Shown: piece by piece, positions 13,012 to 25,389 of the stretch
Layout: each line of letters begins with the position of its first letter
Position numbering within the stretch: the stretch's first letter is position 1
NCBI RefSeq assembly: GCF_003073045.1
Contig: NC_037595.1
Location: forward strand, 10,842,074-10,906,073
Length of the DNA: 64,000 nt
Direction: 5' to 3'
Source of the DNA: Pomacea canaliculata
Lineage: Eukaryota > Mollusca > Gastropoda > Architaenioglossa > Ampullariidae
Program-made: the position numbers and the translations under genes
The notes under the pieces: generated by a model
What the model was told of the DNA's origin: nothing
Database searches by the model: none
The model's input: the letters and a program-made list of their open reading frames with translations, nothing else

Positions 13012-16000
13012 CAGGTGTATGCAACAGCACCTCCAGGCAGGTGCAGACATTTTGGTTAAGGTCACAGAGTCCAACTGAAACGAGGCTTGGACTAGGGTAC
13101 TTCCGTTTTTCGAGAGTATTGAAACAAGCTCAAGCAACAAAAGGAAATGGTTACACAGTCCACATGCAGTAAAGCTAGTCTTGAAGGGATTTTATGCCTT
13201 TTCTCTGACAGCTCCAGTCATATTAACAAGATTTGAGTCTTCAATTTGTTGACCTATCCTGGTTGTGGATGTTGTCGCTCTCCAACGGACTTTTTCTCTT
13301 GCCACATTTCATTAGTTACCTCTTAGCAAAACCGTCTCTTGTCATCTTGTGTGGAGTTGAAGAACACGATGACGGTTTTTTAAAACAAGTTTTAGGTGTT
13401 TTGTGTAAATACCCGCAAGGTTAAAGCTAACGAGAAAATCAAAGAGTCGGTGCAACAAAACGTACCCGGTGGTGGGGACACATGTAAAGCTGGGCACGAC
13501 AAACTACAAAATACTTTGGAAATTGTGATATAAATGGATAAAATTCTTTTTGATGTTTTTTTTAAATGAGCTAACATGTCTCAAAACATATTGTCGAGAA
13601 TCTATGCTACCTAGCATTTTTGCGCACGTAGTCAGAATCTCACTGTGTTAGTTATTTTACAAGTATTCCTAGTTAAGAATAGCATTATTTGTGCTTATTT
13701 TTCTGGTTACATTGCTCGGTGCTGAAATATTTGTTTACATGGGTCTACTCTTTAAAAGATCTTTTTCAATATTTTGTTTATTTTTTAAACAAAGAATGCT
13801 CTATTCATGACAGTTGTTACACCCCCTTCTAAATTTTAATTCAGAGAAATTGGCAGTTTTAGTCAAAATCCTATCAACTACACGTGCTTTCAAGTAATAG
13901 AGCAGCTAAAATAAAATACTTTGTTTTCATTAACTCACACCCATCCAAGCACACACACACACACACACAGACATTTGAATGTACATATACATTTATAAAG
14001 AATTGTGCAATTCACTGCCATATGTACGGCTAATTACAGAATGTCATTTCTTTTTGCATCCTCTAATCTTCTAAACATTTTTAAAATGAAATCATTAGGG
14101 ATAAAAATGATGCAGTCAAAGTAAGAAAAGTTAAAGGAGAGTGATTTCAAAGTTTAGGGGAATGTAGCGTGGTTCAGGATGGTGATTAGTTTCTTTATTA
14201 CATCATAATCAGGCTTTCACTGATATGGGAATGTCCGGTGCGTTCCTGGGAAATTGTTATTTATAGCGATCATCAAGGTTAATTATTACATAATTTGATT
14301 AGGAAAGAATAAATCGGCAATCATTTGAGAGTATCCAAAGTTGTAGAAGCCCCTACAAAGTTTTGGCGGAGAAGCTGTGTCTAACTTTATTAGATGAAGA
14401 CTACCTTTCTTTCTCCACAAAACAAAGACAGTATCAAACTATTTATCGTCAATAAATGACTGTTCCTTGTAAATAGCTCTGTATATTTATACATTTAGCC
14501 ATTAAGTCCGCGTAGCCTAGTTTTTCCATGCAGCTATCATCACTAGTAAAGGTCCCTTTAAATTAAGACCACACAAATAATTTTTGAACATTAATGATCA
14601 GAAGCCAAGCAGTCCTGAGCACTGGACTCTTATGTTGCGATAACTTCTTGGTGAATGACATCATAGACGGCTAGTTGTGGAAACTCCTAGTACTGATGGA
14701 TGGCAGCTCTCACAAATAATCACACTTACATCTGAGAGAAGAAGAGTGACTGTTGTAAAGACCTCTAGTTCTGCTGGATGGCAGCTCTTGCAAAGCATCA
14801 TGGACTCAGTACCAATCCCCTCTTTAAACTGTTGTTCAATGCTCTAAGTTGGATCTTGAGTCTCATAGTCGGTTAAAAGGTTGGGAGTGCTTGTAAGTTG
14901 TACGTTGATGCAGAAGATGTACTGGGTAAGGTAGGATGAGGTCTAGAGTACAAGTATGTCATAAGGTTAGTAAATGGTTCTCATCATGTAAATAAACTCA
15001 CTTTGTGCCTGCCATACGTTTGTCCCACATGTCTTTTGAGAAAATGAACTGTGTGATGCTCAGTGTGTATTTAATCAGAACAAGACAATACAGACGAGAC
15101 GGAGAAGTTATTCGATTTGTAACTAAGGGACCTACCGTAGAGAACACACTTTCAGAATAAAAACATGCAGAATCGAGAAAAAGAACACAATGTCAGATAT
15201 TTGATTAAATAGCTCACCTAACGAACGAGAGCCAGAATTTTAATGAAAATTCGTGTTTGGAGCCTCCGCCCTCTTCCCTTAAACAAGAAAGAGGATCGGG
15301 TTGACTGGTTACAGAATCTATGGTGTTCAGCCATGTAAAACAGATCAGTCCGGCTACACCAATGTCGATCATATTGCACAGAAAGGTACTAGAATGAAAT
15401 GAAAGAGAAAGAAACTTCAGAATGGTAAGGAAATGATGGATCCGTCACTTCCACTATGTACTTTAAATTTCAATCTTTGAGCCTATCGGTGTATCCATGA
15501 TAAGATATTGCACTGCTGCATGACATGGAAATGAAGGTTGCATGGTTTTTGTTCTGTGTGTCACCTGCTGATGTTAGTGCGAGATCACCACTAAAATAAA
15601 AAAAAATTCTACAGATAAAAAGCATTACAATTATAACCACCTTCAGACAACCCCAGCTCTCCAGTGCTGTCACCCTCATTACTATGGCCTTGGTGCTACA
15701 GTCGTAGTCACACCAACATCAAGCTGGTAGTTTGAGATAAAGGTCAGCTATAGTTTCCTTGTCACACTAATTATATTATATTTGCATTTTAGGGAATTAT
15801 AGGATGAGGCAGTCACTAAGCTGACGGGAAGGGGTGAGCGTCGAGTGTAGGATAGGGAAGTGTATAACTTCAACCAGGAAGAGAAAAGTGTTTTATTGCA
15901 AAGGAAAGTGGTCAATCATTTACTTCGAAAACAGCTTTATGTTGCTGGTTGTATTGACATGGTGTGTAGTGTGACATGGTTCAATTACAAACTGTCAGCA

Positions 16001-17077
16001 GGAAAAAAAAAAAACAGCTTCAACTTCTACGCAATTGGTCACAACCGTAAAAATAGCTTTCAGAAAGGGGAGTTAACAATGGGGTGTAATTTGAAACTTG
16101 TGAAACACTTGTCTCCCTTGCTAAGACTGCTCTTTTTTGTGTTTTTTCTCGGAAGAACATTTCTTTTCTTGCTAATTTAGAGGCTAGTCCTTTCATTTTC
16201 TTTTTACCTCCTTGATGTTCCTATTCTGCCTATTTATGACGACAGTTAATGACTTTATTTTGAAATGTTGGCCTGTCTGAAGTAACCAATGGATAACGCC
16301 AGAAGGCCTAGGCCCTGTGGTCCCGGTAACGAAGCGCCATTCGCTGGGTAAAGCCAATACTTTCGGTAAGTGCGTCAAATACCAACATATTTTGTGTCTG
16401 TCAAACTCATACTCGCCACTGTTTGAAAAGAAAGTATCTAACCCTGTTGTTAATATAACTATAGCTAGGTCAGTGTTGTTGTAACAAGCGGAGGGAGGCT
16501 GGATACCTTAAGTCTCACAAGAAAGACCATGTAGAAACCTGCCCTAATCCAATAATGTGATAGTCGAGACATTGTATGTAGGTCATGTTACAAAGCTATC
16601 TAGAGAGACGGTGAACCACTTGACCTTCTCCAAGCGATGGTAGCAACTTGTCTGTAAAGGCTGTAGACAGCTTGGATGTCTACCATGACAGCGTGAAGGT
16701 GCATACACACTAACAGAGCAAACTAAAAATAAATCCGACATGTTAGTTCATCGCCTGTTCATTTTATGTTACTCAAACTGTTTATACACTTCTCGGTGTT
16801 TGCTCTGTGAGACCGAGCGGCTTCGGTTCAAGTAATTTGTTCTAAATTTCAGTCGTTAATCTACGTGTCCTTCAGTGAAATGTTTTGAATACTGAATAAA
16901 AAGAAAAAGTAAAAATTTCATGGAATTTTCTCCTGGTAGAAGCATGAGCTTTTTAAATAAGTACTATAAAAATTAAGCCAACCAAATAGCATAATTAATA
17001 TCAGTATTAATATTGATCAACAGTGCCAGTAGTATCATGCAATACTACAATTTATATTATTAATTTGTTTTTTCCAG
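13012..17077. other. Intergenic between BIR genes 3 and 4
   Basis: AT-rich spacer with a short CA run near 13951-13968 and two related ~35-base segments at about 14687-14725 and 14763-14800 (both read ...tggatggcagctct...). Missing 5' exons of BIR gene 4 could lie here. I looked for one that would splice in phase 0 to the exon at 17078 and found no convincing candidate. Confidence 0.4.
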
Positions 17078-20000
17078 TTCTGTAAAGAAAAATTTATAGA
17101 CGATATGGTCCAGCACTGGGAACGGGAATTCGAAGGTAAAATCTCTGTGGCTTTCATTATGTCGTTTTTACCGGTTGCTTACATTAAAGATTTCGGATGT
17201 TAGTGATACTTCTTTCTACCAGCTTCAAGCTTTCAGGCAGTATTTGCAGTGTTTGTATTAATCTTTCTGTTATTTTCTAGATTTAAACAAGTTCAAGACA
17301 AGGCAGGCCGACACTTGCATCATTCCGATAGGAGAGAGGTCACCTATTGATGATGAAAGGATTGACCAGACAGATAATATAAGAATAATCTTTAACAATG
17401 GTATGTAACACACAAACACACAAACACACACACACATATATATTTGTCTGACGAGCAGATACAAAACATTTACAAACGGGTCTAGCAAGGGCTGAAAGTG
17501 GTAAATGTGAATGGATGGTGAAGAGGAAAGAGTGACACACAATCACACATTCTGCAAAACTTACAGAGGGCAGCACCAACACAATTATTCAAATGATGTG
17601 CAGAAAGATTGAGTCCAACTCACAGTCTTTTAAAACATCCGGTGTGAGTGTAGGAGTGTTTGGGTATTTAAGTGTGGATGTGTGTGTATGTATTTGTGTG
17701 TACATGTGTTTGTGTGTGTGTGTGTGTTGAAGAGAGAGTGCACTCAGATTTATTAAATATAAATGACTGTTTTGATTGTTCAATATTTATGATTGCTGGG
17801 ATTTTTACTGTTACTGTTGCCTATTTCATCTTTTCATTTCCTTTGAGAGGCATGATTCCTTGGATAGAAGATTTTTCTACTTTGAAATTTTATTCTTTAC
17901 AGTTCAGTTGCTTATTCACATTCAAGTACCACGCTTATCTGTTTGTTAAAAAAATGTAAGTAGTTAATCTGAACTACGAACTAGCCTGGTGTTGACAATC
18001 CATTGATTGAAGTAAACAGTAAGAACTCTTATAGTGTTGTTTTGTCACAGGTAAAAGCAAGTCGTCAGAACACGCTCCCACCGTCTACCATCCAAACATG
18101 TCCATCCTTGAACAGAAAAATGTGAGAAACTTTGTGGAAGACATGACAGGCTGTACTTCCATTCCTGACCCTTATCAAAAAACACTGGAGCTTCCAGGTT
18201 GTTTATACGGATCATTGATAGTGAACTACTTTACAAAGTTACTGTTGGGAACAAAAGAGGATACATTTGTTAAAAGTAGAGGCCTTGGTCTAAAATTAGA
18301 CGAAGTGGGTATTTTGTTCGGAAGTTATCAATTTCCCTTTCATCAGTGTAGAGAGATGGAAGAGGCTCTGCAGAGCGTTGTGTATATTTACACAAACAAT
18401 AATGTCTTATGTTTGCTTCACAAAATAGGTTGTGATCTGTGGAAACTTACATTGATTGTCATGAAATGCAGCCAGCATGCAGGGTTTGCTGCATACGTCA
18501 ATGAAATGTCCCGTGTACAGTGTAGGGGTCAGTTCCAAGCGATCATGGAAGAAGTTAAAATGCACGTCACGCCGCTATACCCTTTAAACCGTATTCGTAA
18601 ATCACAGAGAAAAAAGAAGCAAAAATCCGAAATTAGTTTTGCTAAATACGAATCTAAGATACACTTCAAGCAAGCTGATAAGTTGGTAGACGTAGAACCG
18701 TTTGTTCCTGTTATTTATTACCTTAGTCATTGCATGAAACACTTGGAGAGGAAAAAGCTTTCTGAGGATTCAAGATTGGTAGGCATTAATTTTTCATTAA
18801 AGTGCCTCTCAAGCTTTACATCTGATGATTTAAATGCTACTAGCCAGCTCAACAACATGCTCATTCAAGGATCAGATACAAGCATTGGAAGCGACAGAGC
18901 CTCTAGGTCATATCCGAAGGAGCTTTGTCCGATCGAGAAAATTGTTTCTGACCCGTCAGAATACGGGAAAAAAGAAGATGAATTGCGAAGCATTTCGAAA
19001 GATTCTTATTATTCTCATAAATCAAGTGATGTCTCAATGGAAGAGGAAAGTGCGGACGATGCCATAAGAGAATTTCGAGGTATAGAATGTTTCAAGTTAG
19101 AAGATAATCTACCGAGAACCTGTTTAGAACCGACCCCTTCAGGTCAGGCTGTAGATACTCCGACACAAATCAGTCCTAAGCTGCCAAAACATTCTACTTC
19201 TTTTGAGTTCCGCGACACAAAAAGCATGCCTTCAGTGTCCAGAGGGCTAACGGAGACCTTTCACGGACCAGTGCGTGAAAGACCATCACAACCTCCTCCA
19301 GAGGTCACGAGTCATCCTCTGACCCGAGAGACCTCCCTGGAGAACATGAGGCAGTTAACCTGGCGACTGGCATCTATGCTTCACCTGCGAGACCTTCCTG
19401 TTCTTCACCTGGAGATGGCTGACGCCGGATGGTTCTACGATGAGGATGTGGACGAGTTTCGCTGTTACTGCTGTCCTGCTGCGAGGTCCACGGTCCAGTG
19501 GAGGGAGGGCGATAACCCTGCATCCATTCACCAAACACTGTCGCCTGACTGCCCCCACTTCCACCCCACCATCCCTGACAACACCACGCAAAATGAAGAT
19601 GCCATAACTTCAGAGAACGAGGATAGAGAAGATGTTACCATGGTGGTAAGTGAAGACGACGAGAAGGGCAAGGAGGAGACATTCGATGAAGTCACGTGCA
19701 TTGGTGATACAGAGGCTCTGGCTTTGACAGATGAGAGTGTGCGTTTAGATGTTGGCAAGCTAACTCACGATTGTAGTCACGTGAGACTGAGAGAAGACAC
19801 ATCAACACTTGTTTCAGAGTTCCCTAATAGCAAATGGGATTTGTTCTCAACTGACTTCGCTCCTCGTGACGTAGACATGGGAGAAAATGTTCACCATGAA
19901 CATTTCGAATTTCTCTGGAATGACTCTTTTAGACACAAAGAAGAAGAAGCTATTTCTGAATCAGTGTTTGACGATTGTGATGTAGATGGGGATGGTGAGG

Positions 20001-20425
20001 TGTCTGGCACTGGCGAAGAGTTAGAAGCTCTTATTTCACCTCGACGTTCATTCCAGGATAACGAGGATTACGATCTTTCAGCCAACAGGTTAAATAATGT
20101 AGAAGATGTAACAGTCTTCCCAGTCCCTGTACAGGATGAATCAGAGATGTCAAGTGTGTGTTACATTGGTAGTTATGAAAATAATGAAGATTCAGGAAAC
20201 AGCGGCCGGCTCCCTTTACACCATTCTCGTGAATTATTTCAAGCTTCTCCGGACCTTGGAAGTGATGAACCTCACACGGATATCAACCAACACAGTGACA
20301 GTGAGTACGGCCCCCAAGGTGAGACAAGTGTTCATCAAGGGTCACTTGTAGGTGAGCAGCTGGGAGATTCTGACCTCATCACACCTGAAGACACTGACCT
20401 TATGAGTGATGCTGACAACACATAA
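17078..20425 (+). CDS. Large BIR-domain protein with unrecognised N-terminal region and acidic tail (BIR gene 4)
   Basis: Exons 17078-17135, 17281-17400 and 18051-20425 join cleanly (phase 1 at both introns; acceptors ttttccag, attttctag, tgtcacag) and leave 850 codons open to the TAA at 20423-20425. The 5' end is unresolved: the first exon enters in phase 0 and may have further exons upstream, or translation may begin at its internal ATG. The first ~200 residues (rich in Cys, Leu and Tyr, with a basic RKSQRKKK patch near the end) match no family I recognise. A Ser/Asp-rich linker follows. A BIR lies at about residues 485-560 of the joined model: LEMADAGWFY, then CYCC, a loop two residues longer than usual, Trp, GDNP and H-x6-C. 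The last ~280 residues are strongly acidic (Asp/Glu/Ser) and probably disordered. This BIR has no intron, unlike the C-terminal BIRs of the neighbouring genes. Confidence 0.75.
17683..17728. repeat. (GT)n-rich tract in intron of BIR gene 4
   Basis: GT-dominated tract, with a complementary-type CA tract nearby at about 17411-17436 in the same intron. Frames across it encode only Val/Cys runs. Confidence 0.8.
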
Positions 20426-23400
20426 TCATCCTCAGGTGGGCTTTCACCATTTGCATCTCTCTTTATTCAGTTCCCGAAAAAAGATGATGCTGACAATAAG
20501 CGCTAATGAAAACTAATCGTAAGGAGAGATACTAGCAAATATGTAACCCACTTGAGCATCATAAACCAAATTAAGACGCTTCAATTTATAAATCCATATA
20601 AATTTGTATTTTATAAAAAAATGTACTTTATATGTTGTCGGGTTCAAGGGGTCTCGTGCAATATATTCTGTTTGCAGTGAGGATGCCTTTACAGCACACA
20701 GCTTATTGCACGCAGCAGGTGCTAGACATATGTAAAAGTCTTTTATTGTAAAGCTTGCAACAATCTGTCAGCGATTAAGAGATATGTTTACCATTTACAA
20801 TTCTGTTTCTTATGTTGCTTTACCTTACTTGATGTCAAGGTGGATAACTCTTATTCTCCATACTTCCACTCTGTTGCTGATTATCTTCGCATGAAAAACA
20901 CACGCACACACAAAAACACTTCATTTTGAGTTTCATAGCATAAAATATTATTTATAAATTCATACTGCTTACATATCTCCTTTTAGAGTGTTGTCTTCGA
21001 TTAAAAGACGAGAGCGTTGCTTAGTAACTGAGGGAAAGCCCAATGGCTATTTTTAGCTACTTTTTTCAGAAAGTAAAATTTCCGTTTGGGGAATTTCCCT
21101 GACGTCTAGACATTGTAAACTTCTTGGCTGTTTAAGGTAAATAATATACAGATTTTTATTTGTCAGAGAAGCCGATAATCTAATAAAAATGTTAATAGAT
21201 AGACTTTTTGCATTCATGTCTCAAAAAGCCACCTTGACAAAATGAAAATGCTCGATTTATTGAAGTGTTTGCGAAACACAGGTTTCTCATTGGAACAAAC
21301 ACTTAGCTAGAAACAATAAACATTATCATGTTAGGGAATGATTAGGGGACAATTAATCGTGTCTTAAAACAAAATTGCAATTGTGTGATAACAATAACCT
21401 AGTAGTTTTAAGTTTGTGGTTAAAGAACAAAGACTACATCTATTCATTACTCACTCCAGTTTACAGTCTATGCTATTTTTATTTTAACCCAATTCACATA
21501 ATGTAAAATGTTGTAAATTTTAACAATATACAGCATCAGCTATCGTTTACAACATAAATCAATCGGCGAATCGAACAGTATGGTCAGGTCATCATTAATA
21601 AACAGACATGATATAAGTAAACAATGACATTTTCTCAAGTAATTCTGTACTCAATAAAGATAAAATTACAGTATCTTCAAACAGGAACATTTTCTTCATT
21701 CAAGTAACATAGCATGAAAAGGAATTTGTAATGTCAACAATCATGAACCTAGATATGTTTTTACTCATGATTTTCTTGTAAAATCGATTATTTTAGTATT
21801 TAAAAAATAGGTTTCTTAACAAACTTTCATCATCTTAAAAATTAAACGTTTTACCAGAGTAGTCTTAAGCTTGAGCACTTTAAACTGCATCATGTTGCCC
21901 TTTATATTGTGTATATATATGTATGACTGTTTTATGTAGTTTAATTTATTGACATGTAGGGTTGGATTTAATGGCTTGTAATTTGTATCTATGTATAGAT
22001 TATAGATAGCTATGTTTCTCTCTAAGTATCTCGTTATCTTACTAGTCAACTAACATGTTGCACAGACAGAAGAATTACACAGAAAGATCTGATTGATTAC
22101 TACAATACTCTCATCTACTGATGTAACAGGTTGTAACTCTCCTCCCCTCACCACCATTGTTCTTGGAATGTTTTCAATGTGAGACTTGTAAATTATAGAT
22201 GCAAGATTGGAATGAAAAGAACTAAGTGTTTTAGTGTTATGTAGTGCTTGGTAGCTATTCATTGCATTCCCATATAGACAGTTACAATACAGTAGCATAT
22301 TAGTATATGCAGTACTGTAGCATAACAATACATTAGTTACAATATTGTCTGTTTTTGTCCAGAATAAAATAAAAAGTTTTCTCTGTTGGAAGCTCCCAAA
22401 AGTAATGAACTACAGCGACACACACAATCACACACAACAACACACCTAAACCCACTCAGTAATATTCAACACAGCTACACACACACTATCACACCTCACT
22501 AATATTAAAACACACACACACACACACTGTAATATTCACACTCAGATACACACGGACGATCATCAGAGACACAATGAATAGTGCTACGTGCTGTGTACAA
22601 GAAAAACTAATTTTCATTTGGAGGAGACAAAGAAGTGAAAGATAAGACCAGAGATGTCTGTCCATTCTGTGATATGTAATGTTCATTTTAGTTTATTTTC
22701 TTTAATGAATAGCAAATAAATGTTTTGTGACGATTTTTCTCTCGTGATGTGTGTTTCAGTGTTTATTCTTTACTGACCTACTGACGAATATAAACATACA
22801 AACACTAAACACACACTCGCATAACATTCATGGCATTGCTCATTTAACTGTCAATCTCTATACTGTTCATACATTCCACACACACACACACTCACTGACA
22901 TGTTTGGCTTATAATCGTGATTTGCCTCTGTTACTGTATAAGTGAATGTGATTACAAATATATCTTGTTGAATGTATGAGGACACTTGTTCGATTGTCGT
23001 ATCTGAATGCATGTGAAAAAAAAATGCAGTGATGATTAGCTATTGCCAAATGCATTTACAACATTTTCTGATTTACTGATAAACTGATACAGCACATACA
23101 CACATAGGCACGCGGACAAGCACACACACACACACACTCATGCCACCTCAGGATCCATGATATCTAATTCCTGCGATAAGAAAACTAAAGTTCTGGTCAA
23201 TCTACTCTCCATTCAAGACACAGAAAGCTCTTGTCTACCTGTAAAAAACTGGAGGAATGTAAAACAAATTCAAGCTGAACCCTGACAATATTAAATCATT
23301 AGAACCAACACTATCTTGTCACTGTCTTTCTATTAATTTCCACTGGCACCAAGATCCCCTTATTTTCCCAATCTTAGAGTTACTTCACACTCAAATCTCT

Positions 23401-24024
23401 CAATGAAGTTTACAAATGCTCGTTGGTACAGACCGTTTCCTGAAATAAATTTCCCCTGCTAGTCTCATGCACTTAACTATTTGTTTTATTGAAATGTTGA
23501 TGTCATGAAGTGTGTGAACCTTAATTAGTAGAATTGTGTATTTAGGATTCGGGTTAAATATTATTTCATACATACATTTCACGTTGCACATAAATGTGTG
23601 TTCACCTTTTTAGGTCTACATAATGACATTTAAAAGAGTCACTTGTATTTTATTTCGAAAAGTGTTTCTCTTCTCTCAAGGAACGACTCGAGGAAAGCGG
23701 AGAAACAACTGTCTGCCCGTCCTGGACAATCCGACAAGAGACAACTTTACATGGGAACACAGTCTTGGTCCTTTACTCCCTGGTTTTCTTACTACTTACT
23801 CTCACAAAATGAACCATTCTGGATTCTTATTTTGTAAGTTATTAGACATGCAAACTGCAGGCAGCAATCGGTCGTACAAATTTATTTATACATTCTGCAG
23901 TGGACTGTGTCACTTGGTCTCTGTTCTACATTGACCACAGTGCTATGCACTGAACTGTGAAGAAACTTGTGGTTGATTTCATAGGAGCAGGTGTCTGACA
24001 GTCTTCTCCAGTCTAGCACCAAAC
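20426..24024. other. Intergenic between BIR genes 4 and 5
   Basis: AT-rich spacer with CA-rich clusters at about 22415-22530, 22870-22895 and 23095-23140. The last ~560 bases (from about 23455) are repeated at 61940-62550 ahead of the second copy of BIR gene 5, so they probably hold that gene's promoter and 5' UTR. No coding sequence is recognised. Confidence 0.5.
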
Positions 24025-25389
24025 ATGCCTCAAGAAACAAAGTACCCGTATCTGCATCTCGCCACTTCCGGCAAAATGAACAACGAGCCATGCAGACTTA
24101 AAAGTTTCGGCGATCCCTCGTGGTCCAAAAACTGCCCGTTGTCCTGTTTAAGTTTAGCTAAAGAAGGACTCTATTACACAGGAAAGGATGCTGAGGTGAG
24201 GTGCTTCAAGTGTGGCTTGCAGCTCGATGGACGACAGGACAGGATCCTAGAGGTCAGAGCTGCTCACAGGGCCAGGGCGCCAGGATGTCCTTTCAGGAAC
24301 GAAAGCCTGCGTGGACCCTGCAACATCCCTCTTCCAGTGTACAGTGCCAAAGGTCAAGCCGCCAACGCCATCAAAGCTTACTTGGGTATATTTTATTCTG
24401 GGTTTATCTTGGTCAAACATGAAACTTTTCAACCTTTTTAATGTGTCAGTAACTTTTTTCTAGCTTGGCTGTTCACTTGTTTCATCTACTTTGTTGTTTC
24501 TTTTCATCTTTCTTTCTTCCTCAATCAAAGCTTGTTACTTATGTTGTTTGTTTACTTGTAGGAGGAGCTGGAGTTCCAGACACCAGCATGTCGGGTGCCA
24601 GCGACAACGACGTGAACAACGTTACCCATGAACTCAACGTGAGAAGACGACATTCCATAGGGACAGACTCACTGTTTCCGTCCTTTTCAACCAGGGTTCA
24701 TAGGTCACAATCATTCAACGATTTCCAACCTGTTCCTGGTGTATCCATAGAGGATTTTGTTCAAGCTGGATTTTTTTTCACTGGTAGCGTATTGTGAAAT
24801 TATCTTTTCTAAACTGAATCTAAGACTTTATATCTAATTTATTTAAATTATTTGTTCCAAATTTTATTTCTACTCTTTATTGTTTTTGGTTTTTTTAATG
24901 ATTTTTTTCGCTTGTGTTCATTGGTTGTGTTTTACTTTGTTTTGTTATTACATTTGATGTGTTTTTTTTTTAATTTTTAATTTAAAATGTATTTGGTGTA
25001 GTAGTGGTTTAAGATTTTAATATTTTAACACTGTAATGGGCAAAAATGTGTGAATGTGTAAGATAGAAAAAAGAGAAAGAAAGAGGGAGAGAGAGAGAGT
25101 GAAAGAGAAAAAAAGAGGTTAACTTAGAGAACTGTAGCTAGGTTTACTATGGATGGTCAATTTTGAGCATACTTCCGCTTTGAGAACTATATCTCTTACT
25201 CAAACAGGAGTGACAGACACAGTCATCTGCTACTACTGTGGACTCGCCTTGCGTAACTGGCAGACGGGGGACGATCCACGCATTGCTCATGCGCGCCTGC
25301 AGCCTGGCTGTGACTACTTCCGGGATCAGGCGGGCCCCGAGTTTGTGCTCGATGCTCAGCGAGAGCTGCGGACCGTCGGCATCGAGTGA
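24025..25389 (+). CDS. Two-BIR IAP-like protein without RING (BIR gene 5)
   Basis: Exons 24025-24385, 24562-24783 and 25208-25389 join in phase 1 at both introns and give 765 coding bases (254 aa, stop TGA). BIR1 (about residues 25-95) is in exon 1, with GLYYTG, CFKC and H-x6-C, but the Trp that normally follows the second Cys is missing (CGLQLDGRQ). A short Ser/Asn/Arg linker leads to BIR2 (about residues 165-240), split by the second intron just after AGFFFTG. BIR2 is canonical: CYYC, Trp six residues on, GDDP, AH-x6-C. There is no RING or CARD. A near-identical gene copy lies at 62552-63930. AATAAA at 25763-25768 is a plausible poly(A) signal. Confidence 0.87.

Noticed and set aside
15860..16180. 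~106-codon open frame in the 13-17 kb spacer
   Set aside because: Low-complexity Lys/Phe/Leu composition, no ATG at its start, no splice partners and no family match.
16289..16365. Candidate first exon of BIR gene 4 (ATG followed by strong donors)
   Set aside because: Neither donor gives a phase that joins the exon at 17078 without a stop, and the frame from the ATG ends before the stronger donor.
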